Shown: positions 12,950 through 22,909 of the stretch, in pieces
How positions within the stretch are numbered: the stretch's first letter is position 1
Layout of the letters: each line of letters starts with the position of its first letter
NCBI GenBank assembly: GCA_036346225.1
Contig: JARFIW010001082.1
Location: 5,084,001 to 5,148,000, forward strand
Origin: Platerodrilus igneus
Lineage: Eukaryota; Arthropoda; Insecta; Coleoptera; Lycidae
DNA length: 64,000 nt
Reading direction: 5' to 3'
The notes under the pieces: model-generated
Database searches by the model: none
The model's input: the letters and a program-made list of their open reading frames with translations, nothing else
Told to the model about the DNA's origin: nothing
Made by a program: the position numbers and the translations under genes

Positions 12950-13320
12950 TATTCATACATACACTCACACATACATACACTCATACATACTTGCACTGCT
13001 AGCGGCCACGTGCGGCTGACAGCGGTACCGCATGACCTCACGAAAGATTCCCAGAGACGTGGTCTAGGTGTCCATGAAAACCCTCCGCGCGACCACACGG
13101 CGACTAACGGAAATGAAAAAGCAATAGAGATATAGAAAAGGTTAAAAGAGGGAGTAGGCATTTTGGAATGTGCTAGTGACTTCAACGTCGAAGAGAGTAG
13201 AAGAAGGGCTCGCATTGGACAACATCTTGAAGAAAAAGGTGGATAGAAAAGCACTACTCAACCAGCCAATGTGGCCAGTAGCCCAGAGTGAGGGAAAAAT
13301 CACTCTTATGTGGTAGACGG
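12950..13320. repeat. Interspersed repeat R2, copy 1
   Basis: The reverse complement aligns with 19752-20090. Anchors shared by both are AATGCGAGCCCTTCTTCT, TTTCTATCCACC, CACATAAGA and a block around CTATATCT near GTTAGT. It lies between the two direct repeats at 11.8 and 13.5 kb and contains a short CATACA-like run near 12955-12990. Neither strand gives a protein I recognise. Confidence 0.55.
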
Positions 13321-13505
13321 GTGTTCCGGGACAAGAACAGGTCTACCGAAGGAAGAATAAGACGGAAACGGAGAAAAAGTAAAGTTTTGGACAAGCGTCC
13401 GAGAGAAGATAGAGAGTTGTCCCTGTTAAACGCAGATCGGTTTGAAGGACCACCTGCTGTGTTAATCAGACAAATTAAGACACATAATAAAGTTAGAAAA
13501 ATTAC

Positions 13506-13780
13506 TAGACTCCCGATAAGAACAAGGCAAGATAAAAAAGAACTTACATGTCTAAAAAAGAAAAGACACAAGGCAGAGATAGATGTTCCTTCGTCGAGGG
13601 CTCGTAACTTAATGGCGTCTTCTAACACCACGCTCGCACTCCGCCATTCACTCTGCGCAGGCGCGACTCGGAGCCGACGGAAATTGACATTTTTAATTTA
13701 AAAAATACGCGGGAATCACCTTATAAATTATAACTAAAGCTAGAGCATGCTACATGCCATTTTGGTATGTAAAACCCGAA
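13506..13780. repeat. Direct repeat, right copy (candidate LTR)
   Basis: This is the partner of 11812-12085, same orientation, about 1.7 kb away. The two copies differ at scattered positions throughout, so the duplication is not recent. The GC-rich middle (near 13630-13680) stands out from the AT-rich surroundings. Confidence 0.5.
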
Positions 13781-14888
13781 AGCGATTTTATAAGCATACG
13801 CCCAGTAGAAGCCTTGTAACTAGGCCCACCATGTTCGGGTCTAGGGCCGCCAGCTCTTGGGGCGGTACTAAAACGAAACAAATTAAACAATGTACGAGCA
13901 GCTAAATCTCAAAATGGGCATCTCTGTGATTGGATAGATAAAATAAATAAAATGTATTTTCGAAAACTACTGAGTGGCTCAACATTTTTTTAGCACTAAA
14001 AGATTTTGACCACTATATATTAACCTCAACAATTATTTTCGCACAACATCGTTCAAAAATGCACAGAAAATATATTTTACATAATTTAAATCCTACTGAA
14101 TGACAACAATGTTATTTGCCGTACGAAAATATTGTTACGTTTTAATATACTTGAAGGACAACACAATATGTACCTATAACGTATTGCTTGTATTGTATTC
14201 AGCTTATCTGAACTTAGTGCGGTGCTACCGGGCCCGTGCTAGTCTGGTTGAATTGCAAGTTTGAATCGCTCTCCTCAGCAACTGACCTGAACGACAAAAC
14301 TCTAAACTAATAATAGACAGGTTGCGCCTCTCCCCGACTCGGCGCGCTGAACTCGCTCAGTAGTGAATCTACTTGCAACTCTTGACGGTATGTACACGGT
14401 ACACGTTTTCAAGTACGCTGTGTTTCCGTTCGTATATTTCTTGCTTACTGAATATTTGCGGTGCTCAAGCTCAAAAATACTGCTCTAAGCTAAGAAGAAA
14501 TTCACTTAATTATATAGTTGTATATTGTGTTGGGTATATTTTTGACGGTTTCCGTTTATACGGGGTGACATTAGTTTTGTGTCATTAAATTGAGGACATG
14601 GTAGAGATTGATATGCTGAACAAAAAACCTATAAGTCATTTTACTCCTGGATCGATTTTTAAATGCTCGACGTAGGTCAGTAAAAGCTTTAGAACTGCTG
14701 TTTTATTACATGTTTATAAAAAAATAACTAACATATGCTAGTGTTTTCCTGAAACACATCATGCACATGAATTGATTTTACAAGTGTTCAAATTTCACGC
14801 ATTTCACAAAGCTATATAATATCTCTAATTACCTAAAACCTAGTATAATTACGGTTAACTCACAACACTACGTTTAAGTGCATTACTA
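13781..14888. other. Unassigned sequence with two GC-richer patches
   Basis: Patches near 13795-13865 and 14215-14360 are GC-richer than the flanks. They carry no recognisable protein or tRNA-like box pair. The rest is AT-rich and featureless. Confidence 0.4.
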
Positions 14889-15240
14889 AGGCAGATGATG
14901 GAATTGCTTCATCCGCCACCAGTAACAAAAACAAACAGGAGAAACAAACTTGCAAAACATTTAATACGTTCAGTGAAAAAGTACAATCGACTTAAAGTGG
15001 ATTGCTGCTGAATTGCTAGAATATCCAAACTACGGGGTCGGAAACTTAATACAGTCGACCAAATTAGTATAAATAAATTTTATTTTTTATAATTATCATC
15101 AGAACTTCAGTATGTTTTTAAAAAATTTTAAGCTGGGCCTAGTAGTAGCTAACGTGCATTGGGTTATTTCGTTTTACAGCTCACAGATACCATACTTCAA
15201 TAATTTATATTTGCATAGTGTCACAACTTTGTTGGTCGAC
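14889..15240 (+). repeat. Interspersed repeat R1, copy 2
   Basis: This is the plus-strand partner of 4943-5306, with matching start (CCACCAGTAACAAAA), GTGGATTGC-like, GCATTGGGTTATTTCGTTTT and end (GTCACAACTTTGTTGG). The similarity persists over about 350 bp with indels. No coding function is recognised. Confidence 0.6.
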
Positions 15241-15472
15241 TCTAAAGAATGATATTATTGTGTATTTGATTAGTGACGCAGCTGAACATTGCAGAGGTTC
15301 TACGACAATGTGGATAGTTTTTTTTGTGTGTCCGTTTCTAGCTTAACTATTCATTATAGACCAAAAGTTGATTAACAATTTTTGTTTGTTTTATTAGTCT
15401 CTACACCGCTTTTAATTAATGACATAAAACTAATGCCACCCTGTATATGTAGACTATGACAAATAATTAGTA

Positions 15473-16660
15473 ATGGATGGCAAACGAAAAAAGGCAAGCG
15501 GTGCAGACTTCCGCAAAGCAGCAGTCGAAAGCAGAAAAAGGATGCTATTTTTTTTAAAATCAGTGAAAACTTTATAGTTTTTTATGCAAAAAGAAACAGT
15601 AGTCGAAAATGTAATTCATCTAACTAAAAATCAAAACCAGAGTGAGAAAATCTGTATTCACATCGCTGGCAGTAGTACGGCAGACAATAAAAACTGCATA
15701 AATAAAATGACTATTCATGCTAATCTTGCTGTAATCTCCAAACTGAACGATGATAACTATTCTATAACTATTAACCGCTGTGAAACAAGTGAAGAATTGA
15801 AACTGAATACTTCAAATTGAAGTGGATCTTGTGAGTGATTACTAGTGAATGATGCAACTATTAATACTCTTAAAGTAAGTACTACCTACATTTGATTGGC
15901 TAGGAAACGAGTTTTTTTTTACCTGGAAATTTTGAATTTTGCCGAACCCTTGCTGTTCCAAACAACATAGGGATCTTTAATGTGCGTGATAACACTCACA
16001 CACGGGACCTCCATTTTACATCACATCCGAATGAAGGCGTATTTTTGTAAAAAATGCTCGCCTAACATTTTTCAAGCAGACCGTGTCATGATTGCAACCC
16101 GGGATCTTGGGCACAGTAGTCACGCGCATATCAACTACACCACGGAGCCGCCTACAAAGTACTACAAACTCGAAAAGGAAAATCAGTGACATAATAGAAA
16201 GACTAACAGCAAGTACTTTTTATCGATAATTCACAAACGGACAGCCAAGTTCAATGGACTATTTAATATATTCTAAAAGTACTGGATCCGTTTTGTGCTA
16301 CGTGCAAGCTCTTTGGCTTAAAAAATGTTGCTTATATATGTTCTGAACTTGCTAGTGAGGGCGTATCGATTGGAAAGGTATAACAAGCATTTTATCCACT
16401 CATCAGAACCTTCAAGACCATATTAACAGCGAATTAGCTTTGTTGACACGAAAAAATTCAGTTCTCTGGATAATCAAGACGAGTTTAAAGTGAAAACCTT
16501 TTTTGTGATCATTGACCCACAGAAAAGTGAACTACTAAGAAGAGAGAAAGCATACTGTGTAGTAGGAAATACTTTTCAGTTTTCTCCAACCTGCCATGCA
16601 CGTCTTCTTCAAAAACATGCAGCAAAAGCAAAAGCGAAACAATAATGCCTCCTGATTCCT
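15473..16660 (+). pseudogene. hAT transposase fossil (ZMYM1-like), N-terminal part, split by a SINE
   Basis: The frame starting at 15473 begins MDGKRKKASGADFRK, the basic start typical of the hAT lineage annotated in insects as zinc finger MYM-type protein 1-like. After the SINE at 15877-16153 the reading resumes. Near 16255-16320 it reads MDYLIYSKSTGSVLCYV followed by KLFG, the conserved TTF/BED-type zinc-finger block. Near 16400-16440 comes INSELALLTRKN. A further piece near 16490-16560 (FFVIIDPQKSEL, REKAYCVVGNTFQF) corresponds to the late region before the dimerisation domain. The whole catalytic middle is missing, so this is a deletion derivative. Frameshifts and stops are frequent. Confidence 0.7.
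15877..16153 (-). repeat. tRNA-derived SINE family 1, copy 1
   Basis: Read on the minus strand it starts AGGCGGCTCCGTGG, has a tRNA-like head (box A-like and box B-like GGGTTGCAATC), then the family body (AAAATGCTCGCC reversed, CACACGGGACC reversed) and the 3' part with CTGGAAATTTTG on the plus strand. It aligns along its length with the copies at 17.4, 33.1 and 46.6 kb. The last segment before the usual tail is missing. It interrupts a hAT transposase. AAAGTACTAC-like words lie on both sides, but the SINE itself contains a similar word, so a target duplication is not certain. Confidence 0.8.
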
Positions 16661-17417
16661 GAATCTGGCCTTGATTATGTTATAAATTATTAGTTACATT
16701 GTAGGTTTAGATTGATTTACTATGTATAAATATGTTAAGATACTTTCGGGGATTTTTATTGTTCTCGAGAAAATACTGTAAACACGCCTTATCGAAGTTC
16801 TCTGTTTCAATTGGTGTACGACATCAGTCAATTGAAATGAGCTATTTTTAAGAGTGATGAATATAATGTTGAAACCAGGTGATTTACAAGAACAAATGTC
16901 GATCACTTCAGTACCGGAAATCAACTAAAACGGTTGTGTTTTCTCGGGATGCCTTCAATATAGTGTTCGTTATATAATCCAATTTTTTAACCTTTCCCGT
17001 AGGATATTACCTTTTACCACGGCCATTACTACCTTGAAATTTGAAGAAAACTGGATCGCACTGACAACGCTGAGAAAAGATTATCGTCGAGAACTATATG
17101 GCAAGTGTTTCACCTTAAAAAACCGCACGTAAAAATTTGCATTTATCGGAACCTTAATATTCAATTATAATTGGCGCCCAATGTGTGGCGTAATAATTGG
17201 CGTTCCAACATATGAGCAGATTTTCTATGACACAATAAAAAGCGTCTAAGGTGGTTCTTCCTTTCACTGTATTAATTTAAAAAAATTTTTACCGATTGTA
17301 TCATGAACTAGCTATAATAATTTAAATTGTATACAACCTCATTATTTGTGTCAATACTTGGTTTGTGTTGGTATTAGAGCTACTATCCAAACTATTAATT
17401 TCTACTCCACTACAGAA
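16661..17417. other. Unassigned sequence
   Basis: This is AT-rich DNA between hAT debris and SINE copy 2. A retroelement primer-binding-like word (TTGGCGCCCAATGTGTGG) lies near 17172-17189, but no LTR could be defined beside it. Confidence 0.4.
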
Positions 17418-17715
17418 CCCTATATTTGATTTTCCAATGCTCCACCCAAAAGTACTACATTGGCCAGAAAGCAATTTTTTTTTACCCGAAAATTTTGAAG
17501 TTTGCCGAACCTTTGCTGTTCCAAGCAAGATAGGGATCTTTAACGTGCGCGTGAACACACACACGGAATCTACATTTTACCTCTCATCCGATGGAGGGCG
17601 TATTTTTGTGAAAAATGCTCGCCTAACATACTTCAAGTGGTCCGTGTCTGGGAATCAAACCCGAGACCTTGAACTTAACAGTCACACACGAAACAACTAA
17701 GCCAAGGAGCCGCCT
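17418..17715 (-). repeat. tRNA-derived SINE family 1, copy 2
   Basis: The copy is full length. On the minus strand it has the head AGGCGGCTCC, box A TGGCTTAGTTG and box B-like GGGTTTGATTCC, then the common body. The 3' end reads GGAGCATTGG and then a tail with AAATATAGGG. The tail word is shared with copy 3, which defines the true 3' end of the family. Confidence 0.85.
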
Positions 17716-18990
17716 GTCTACTATTGCACCGCAAAATATCGTTCAATTTCATAATAATTGCACTTCTTATTTTAAAATAATACAGGAAACAATTTTCTCG
17801 TAAATAAACAGATTTTAATGGTAACAATTAATATTTGGGTTTTATAAATTTCATTACTTAGAATTGTGGGTTATTGCAAATAATTTAACATAATTTATGT
17901 CTATTTGGATGTAAAAATGTGAAATTCTATATAGAATAGCGCGTTTAGATCTTATATTTTACATATAACCTATAAAATTTATTTTCGTAATTAGTCATGT
18001 ATAAAGTGATTTATTTTAAAATATCACCGTATGTTTTTTAAAAATTTTTTATAAATGACTTTGACTTATCTCTAATTTGCCTGTACTGAATAAAAATTTA
18101 TAAATTAAGGTATACGTATCGTTTATTTAATTTCGGTAGGACCAATTTATAATTTTTAATACGTTTTAAAATATTTACGGTGCAACGATTTTCACTTATT
18201 CGTTTATTATTTCGACGCATAATAATAGTTCTTTCCCGCTTCGAGTCACTAATAAAAACTTGTAAATTGACCTTTTAGAGATTTTTTTCGTAAGTGACAT
18301 TTAAATTTTTTAAATAAATTATCTACCTTTGAAAACGAAAAGAGCTTGCTTTGAACCAACACTTTTTGGGTTAAGCTACTTCCGAAATTTGTTTTATGAG
18401 AAGTCACAAGGGTTTCTACTTATCCATGTACTAGAAGATCTTGATGGTAAACGACAAGGAAGGTGGCATACCAAAGACCTAAAAACATTTTTGTTATAAT
18501 ACTTCTCCACAATAATTAGTACTTTCTATCTACTTTTTTTAAGTATATCTCGTATTAGAACACTTTGATTTCTCTGTATTTCTTTATTATTTCGATAAAT
18601 TGCGCAAATTTTTTTTTCGTTCCTATGACGTTGATTTTTCATTTGTACAATTTACTTTTAATTCTTGCACTTCTCGACTCCTTGGATATTCAAAGTATCT
18701 TTATTAAGTTTCTTTAATATTTTCTCGGTTACCACTTCCTTATCCCCCCATTTATGATTGATAATTTTTTGCCAAAATAACGCAATAAATATTAAGAACT
18801 CGTTGAATTAATGCTTTTCAAATAGGGTGCTACTTGCCTATGTTGAAGAAAGTCAATATTCGCAGTTGCAAGAACAAGAAATTTCTATTTCTTATTTTCA
18901 TTCTGGAGTTTTCATTGATTGTCCAATTCCGTTTACCTCCCATTTTTCCTTTATTTGTGAGCTAGAAATTTTGTTGCATTTTGTCTTATT
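17716..18990. other. Unassigned very AT-rich sequence
   Basis: No frame over 60 codons and no recognised repeat or gene is present. Homopolymer T and A runs are common. Confidence 0.5.
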
Positions 18991-18992
18991 TT

Positions 18993-19017
18993 GTCTGTAC
19001 TGACGGTCAGTACAGAC
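18993..19017. repeat. Perfect 12+1+12 palindrome
   Basis: GTCTGTACTGAC, a single G, and GTCAGTACAGAC form an uninterrupted inverted repeat, followed closely by a smaller one (AGCAT-GAGCG-ATGCT). It lies directly upstream of the Penelope-like fragment. It could mark a transposon end or form a hairpin; no function is shown. Confidence 0.6.
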
Positions 19018-19035
19018 TAGACTAAGCGAGCATGA

Positions 19036-19610
19036 GCGATGCTTAAAACAAGCCAGTACAATCGCTCAGCGGTGGCCGAACACCAACATGAAACAGGCCA
19101 TACCATTAACTTTAACAAGACGAAACTAATTGCCGGAATTCCATTTTTCTACAATAAAAAAATCAGAGAATCCGTAGAAATCACCAAAAATTCTAACAAT
19201 CTAAATAAGGACTATAGCTACTACTTTTTCTCCCATTTGGAAAACGAGCTTATGTACACAAAAGCAGAACAGTAACGTTCACTGATCCGCTACCACACTC
19301 CTCTCTATTCATGATCACTCATACATCAAGTTCTCGCCCCATATAATCTACCTCTTTCGCTACTTTCACCAGTTGCTTTGCCACAAGACACCTTTTGGCT
19401 TAAATGGGCTGGTGACTTTGCTAGTTCAGAAGTAACTTTACATACTCTTTACACTTTAGCTTGTCTATTTAATATTATCATTCTTATCTTTATTATTATT
19501 AATTTTATTATTTATTTTCTTTTCTTGTTTTAATGAAGCTCTTTACAAAAGTGGGCGAAACGTCGATCTTAGTTTATAAAATGAGACGGTTCCAACCTGG
19601 ACCCATAAAT
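19036..19610 (+). mobile_element. Penelope-like element, 3' fragment (GIY-YIG end plus 3' UTR)
   Basis: The frame 19039-19275 reads RSAVAEHQHETGHTINF, then KIRESVEI and NNLNKDYSYYF. This is the C-terminal part of the GIY-YIG endonuclease of Penelope-like retroelements, which nicks target DNA. It is followed by about 300 bp of 3' UTR, ending with a motif GTGGGCGAAACGTCGATC near 19551-19568. The RT and the catalytic GIY-YIG core are absent, so this is a 5'-truncated copy. The minus-strand copy at 38.84-39.2 kb aligns through the same coding end and UTR. Confidence 0.8.
19529..19570 (+). ncRNA. Hammerhead-like motif at PLE 3' end
   Basis: Penelope-like elements are known to carry minimal hammerhead ribozymes. 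Here a TGAAG core word, a short stem with GTGGGC and the GAAAC-GTC word occur in the right order. This copy's stem II is weakened compared with the copy at 38.85 kb, and the first core box (AATGAAG for CTGATGAAG) is changed, so activity is doubtful. Confidence 0.4.
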
Positions 19611-19751
19611 ATTTATAACTCTCTTGATTATGTTGGTGAGAATTTACCGTGTATGTCTTTCTCCTATTGATTTTTGAAGCCTTTATGTTAAGCATGTTTA
19701 CTTTTGATAATAGCACGGCGTGAGATTTGTTTTTGCTTCTTTCGTTAGGCC

Positions 19752-20090
19752 TGTCACATAAGAATTATGCCCCAGCACTCCGGGTTACTGACTCCGTTTT
19801 GGCGAGTTAGGTAGCATTTTTCTATCCACCTTGTTTGTCATCTTTTGCTCAATGCGAGCCCTTCTTCTCCCTTCGCCTCGGAAGCTACTATGACATCCAA
19901 CTGATTCCTACCTCCTTCTTTTAATACCTTTTCCTATATCTTTTTAACTTTTCTTTTCTGTTAGTAGTCGTATGGTCTGGGGACCAGGCAATCCATGGCA
20001 CTGGCCTTAAACAGTGAGTGACAGTGTTTTCGTTGATTTGTTTGCCCTTGGCATATCTTAATGACTCCACAGCTAGGGCACAGGCTGCCC
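19752..20090. repeat. Interspersed repeat R2, copy 2 (inverted relative to copy 1)
   Basis: It matches the reverse complement of 12950-13320 with the anchors given there. The minus-strand frame 19961-20185 overlaps it and contains CPSCGVIKIC, but I cannot assign a family. Confidence 0.55.
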
Positions 20091-20249
20091 TGTGCCCACG
20101 GTAGGCCGGTACCTTGTGCGTTCAACAGAACGGGTATCGTTCCCGAATTTCCTTTTAGTGCACAATAAAACTCCCCTTCTAACACTTCTGCGGAACCATT
20201 CTCTGAATTTACTTTTAACCATGTATGTGCCTTTATTTTGTACCATTAT

Positions 20250-20660
20250 CTTTATCATGAAATTATCTTTGAAGATTATCTTGGAATTTTATCTTAGAAT
20301 TTTATCTTTATCCTGGGATTATTTTTGAAAATTTATTAGATCTAAACAATTTGTTGTATTTTAATTACAAATTTCTAAATCCGTTCATAAAATAACAAGT
20401 ATGGCTGTGCCTCAAGGACTTTTTTTTCAGGCACCTCTAACACTCAAAACAAATTGGAACACCTAGCAGGCGTACGTGGAGTACGTTGTATCAGATTTAT
20501 TTTAGTATTTTTGAAAATTATTTTAGGATATTACCTTTATCTTGGGATTTTGTCTTTATACTCGGGATATCCTGAAAAGTATCTTAGAATTTTATTTTTA
20601 TTTTAAAATTACCTTTAAAAGTTATTTTTGGAATTTTACTAGTCTCTTGAGCTATATCTT
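20250..20660. repeat. Degenerate short-period repeat (TTATCTT/GGAATTTTA type)
   Basis: Variants of ATTATCTTTG and GGAATTTTATCTTAG recur many times with irregular spacing. It looks like an eroded minisatellite. It is interrupted by the 59-bp word at 20445-20503. Confidence 0.5.
20445..20503 (+). repeat. 59-bp exact direct repeat, copy 1
   Basis: It is identical base for base to 21278-21336. It contains CGTAC-GTGGA-GTACG, a small inverted repeat. The flanks diverge immediately after it and partly before it. In a region where other repeats have drifted, exact identity over 59 bp is notable. Confidence 0.7.
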
Positions 20661-21277
20661 GGAAAACATCCTTTTGTTCTTATACGTGGACAAAAATTTA
20701 GAAAATTTAATTAACTGATATTGTAAAAACCAGATGTATATAACCTGGGTAAAAAGTAAAAGTTGAAAGAAAGAACCAGCAGTAAGGAAAAATTATTAAA
20801 AATTTGTTTGATTCAGATGCCAAATAGACAGTTTGAATTTGAATAATCACGTGTAACCACTCTTGTTTCAAAATTTAATAATGTCCAATAGAAAACTAAA
20901 CGTTTGTCGGGTTTCCAATATAGGCAGATATAGAAACAAAAAATTGAGCAGCCACAGCAACAATCCTGCGCTTTGAAAAAACTTTTGACTGCAGATGTGA
21001 GTGCAAGTGCAAGTTTATTGGATGAGTGTAGTAGTATGGAAAGAAAACCTTCCTACCTTTGGTGAAAAAGAGAATATGAGCCGCTTTGATGATAATAATA
21101 AAGAAAATCCAAATTTTATAGAACCACTTGAAAAATTGCAGCAGAGAGTATATATTTAAACTACCACAAAAGATACTGAATTTGTGATTGAAAATTTTCT
21201 TTCTCAAGTACAAAATTTCTCTTTCATTAAACAGAGTTTTCTACTTTACATGTAAACTTTTTGAGCCTGAAAGTATT

Positions 21278-21336
21278 CAAAACAAATTGGAACACCTAGC
21301 AGGCGTACGTGGAGTACGTTGTATCAGATTTATTTT
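21278..21336 (+). repeat. 59-bp exact direct repeat, copy 2
   Basis: This is the partner of 20445-20503, same orientation, 833 bp away. Both are preceded by a CCT-containing segment that is only partly alike. Confidence 0.7.
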
Positions 21337-21399
21337 TGTATTTCCAACTCGAACTTTACAATGCGGTGCTAATGTAACAGTTTCGTGTTCTATATAGAT

Positions 21400-22909
21400 G
21401 GTGTAAGTAAATGGATACTCATTTCGAGCCCCAAAGCGATGGACGTTAGGGTAGCAATATTATTTTTCATCCCCTATGGAGAAGATAGAGCAACTATTCG
21501 GAATTTAAAGTGACTCGAGCTTTCTGCGCGTGCGAGTTGGAACTGCAAAACTTGCTACGTCGGCGGTTAGCTTAGCTCTTATCCCATTGAAGATCATGAA
21601 AAAGGGTAGGGTGAAATATTCTTCATAAAACAGAAAACTAAATAAAATGAAGATGGACGCCACTCTTTCTAGTGAAAAAATAAGATTTTAGTAGACCGTT
21701 TAAAATATTTTATTTACTCTTTTTTTAAAATGGAACATACTAAAATCAGAAGGTATCTATTAGAGAACAACTTTTATCAAATAAAAAGATTAAATAAATT
21801 TACGTGTTAGTAATATCCAAAAAAATTATTAGTTTCAAACATTTAGTCTCTTATGATTAATATGAGCATCAGATCTGACAATCACGTACAACTTAAGCGA
21901 AACCGTAATTCAAATTATTTTGCAATGGTTATTATTGAAAATTTCAAATATACAAGATTTGTAGCAGTTGATGATGTTTTCAGGTAAAAGTATACTCTCG
22001 ATAAAAAAAAATTAAATAATAAACGTAAGGTTATTATTTGTAACATTGTGGTACCGAGTCTTGGAGACTGAAACGATTAAAACTTATCTATATGGCTCAG
22101 TACATCGTCGTTGTGTTAAAGGCGGTTCCAAAACAATTAATATCATGATAGTGGAAGTCAAAATTGGGTCTGTGTAGTTGTTAACCCTAATAGGGGTTTT
22201 GAACTGTAGTAAAAACGATTAAGACACCTAAAGTTTTTGGACCGTAAATCTTGTCATCAACAACTTTTCAATCCGCTTGCCTCGAAGATGATGTGATAAA
22301 TATTACATGCAAGACCAGTTCAAGCAGAGGAAGTCTTATTAGAACAAAGGTTTAACGCCTTAGCGTGGTGTGTATGACCATGTTGGAAACCATTAGATAT
22401 TTAATAGGGTGTTTACACGGGCTTTTGGAAGAATGCAATTGCTATTTATGATTTTACAAACCAGGGTTAATAACAGATTAATTGTTTTCTACAAGATTAT
22501 GGATACAAAACATTGAATTTATTCTTGTAATTGAACCAAATTAGAAAATAACGAGCAAGTTGTTTTCCATATGGAATCAAGAACTTATTAAAAATTAAAA
22601 ATCGACCTAATTTTGCAAATAAACATTCTTGGCGAATTCTTTCAATTTTTGTTCTCTTTACTCTAATCTTTATACTTCTAATTTGTTTTAACTAGCAATT
22701 GTTTATTTTACAATAAAAAAATTTTTACAACGTGATTAGCAACATTTATCTCTCTCTTATTCTCAAAGGACACGAGTCAAATTTAAATCATATCAAAAAT
22801 ATTTAAAAAATGGCTTACTTATCCTCTGATTTACAGATAAGCACCACTATAAATTCTGCTAAGCTTCGTATTTTAAGTTAGAAAAACGTCACTGGCATGG
22901 AGGGATTAG
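21400..22909. other. Unassigned sequence, possibly with old transposon debris
   Basis: Near 22090-22260 the plus strand gives HRRCVKGG and NIMIVEVKIGS, faintly like a Tc1 transposase, but no confirming motif follows. The rest is AT-rich without frames. Confidence 0.35.

Noticed and set aside
12784..13254. 156-codon minus-strand frame
   Set aside because: No family resemblance, lies within repeat R2 and overlaps frames on the other strand; length alone is not evidence.
13254..13701. Overlapping 125- and 137-codon frames on opposite strands
   Set aside because: They fall in the GC-richer direct repeat, where stop codons are rarer by composition; no domain is recognised.
17172..17189. Retroviral-type primer-binding word TTGGCGCCCAATGTGTGG
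   Set aside because: No LTR, gag or second copy beside it; a single 18-bp word is too little to call an element.
22090..22260. Tc1 transposase fragment
   Set aside because: Only two weak phrases (HRRCVKGG, NIMIVEV) with no catalytic motif.
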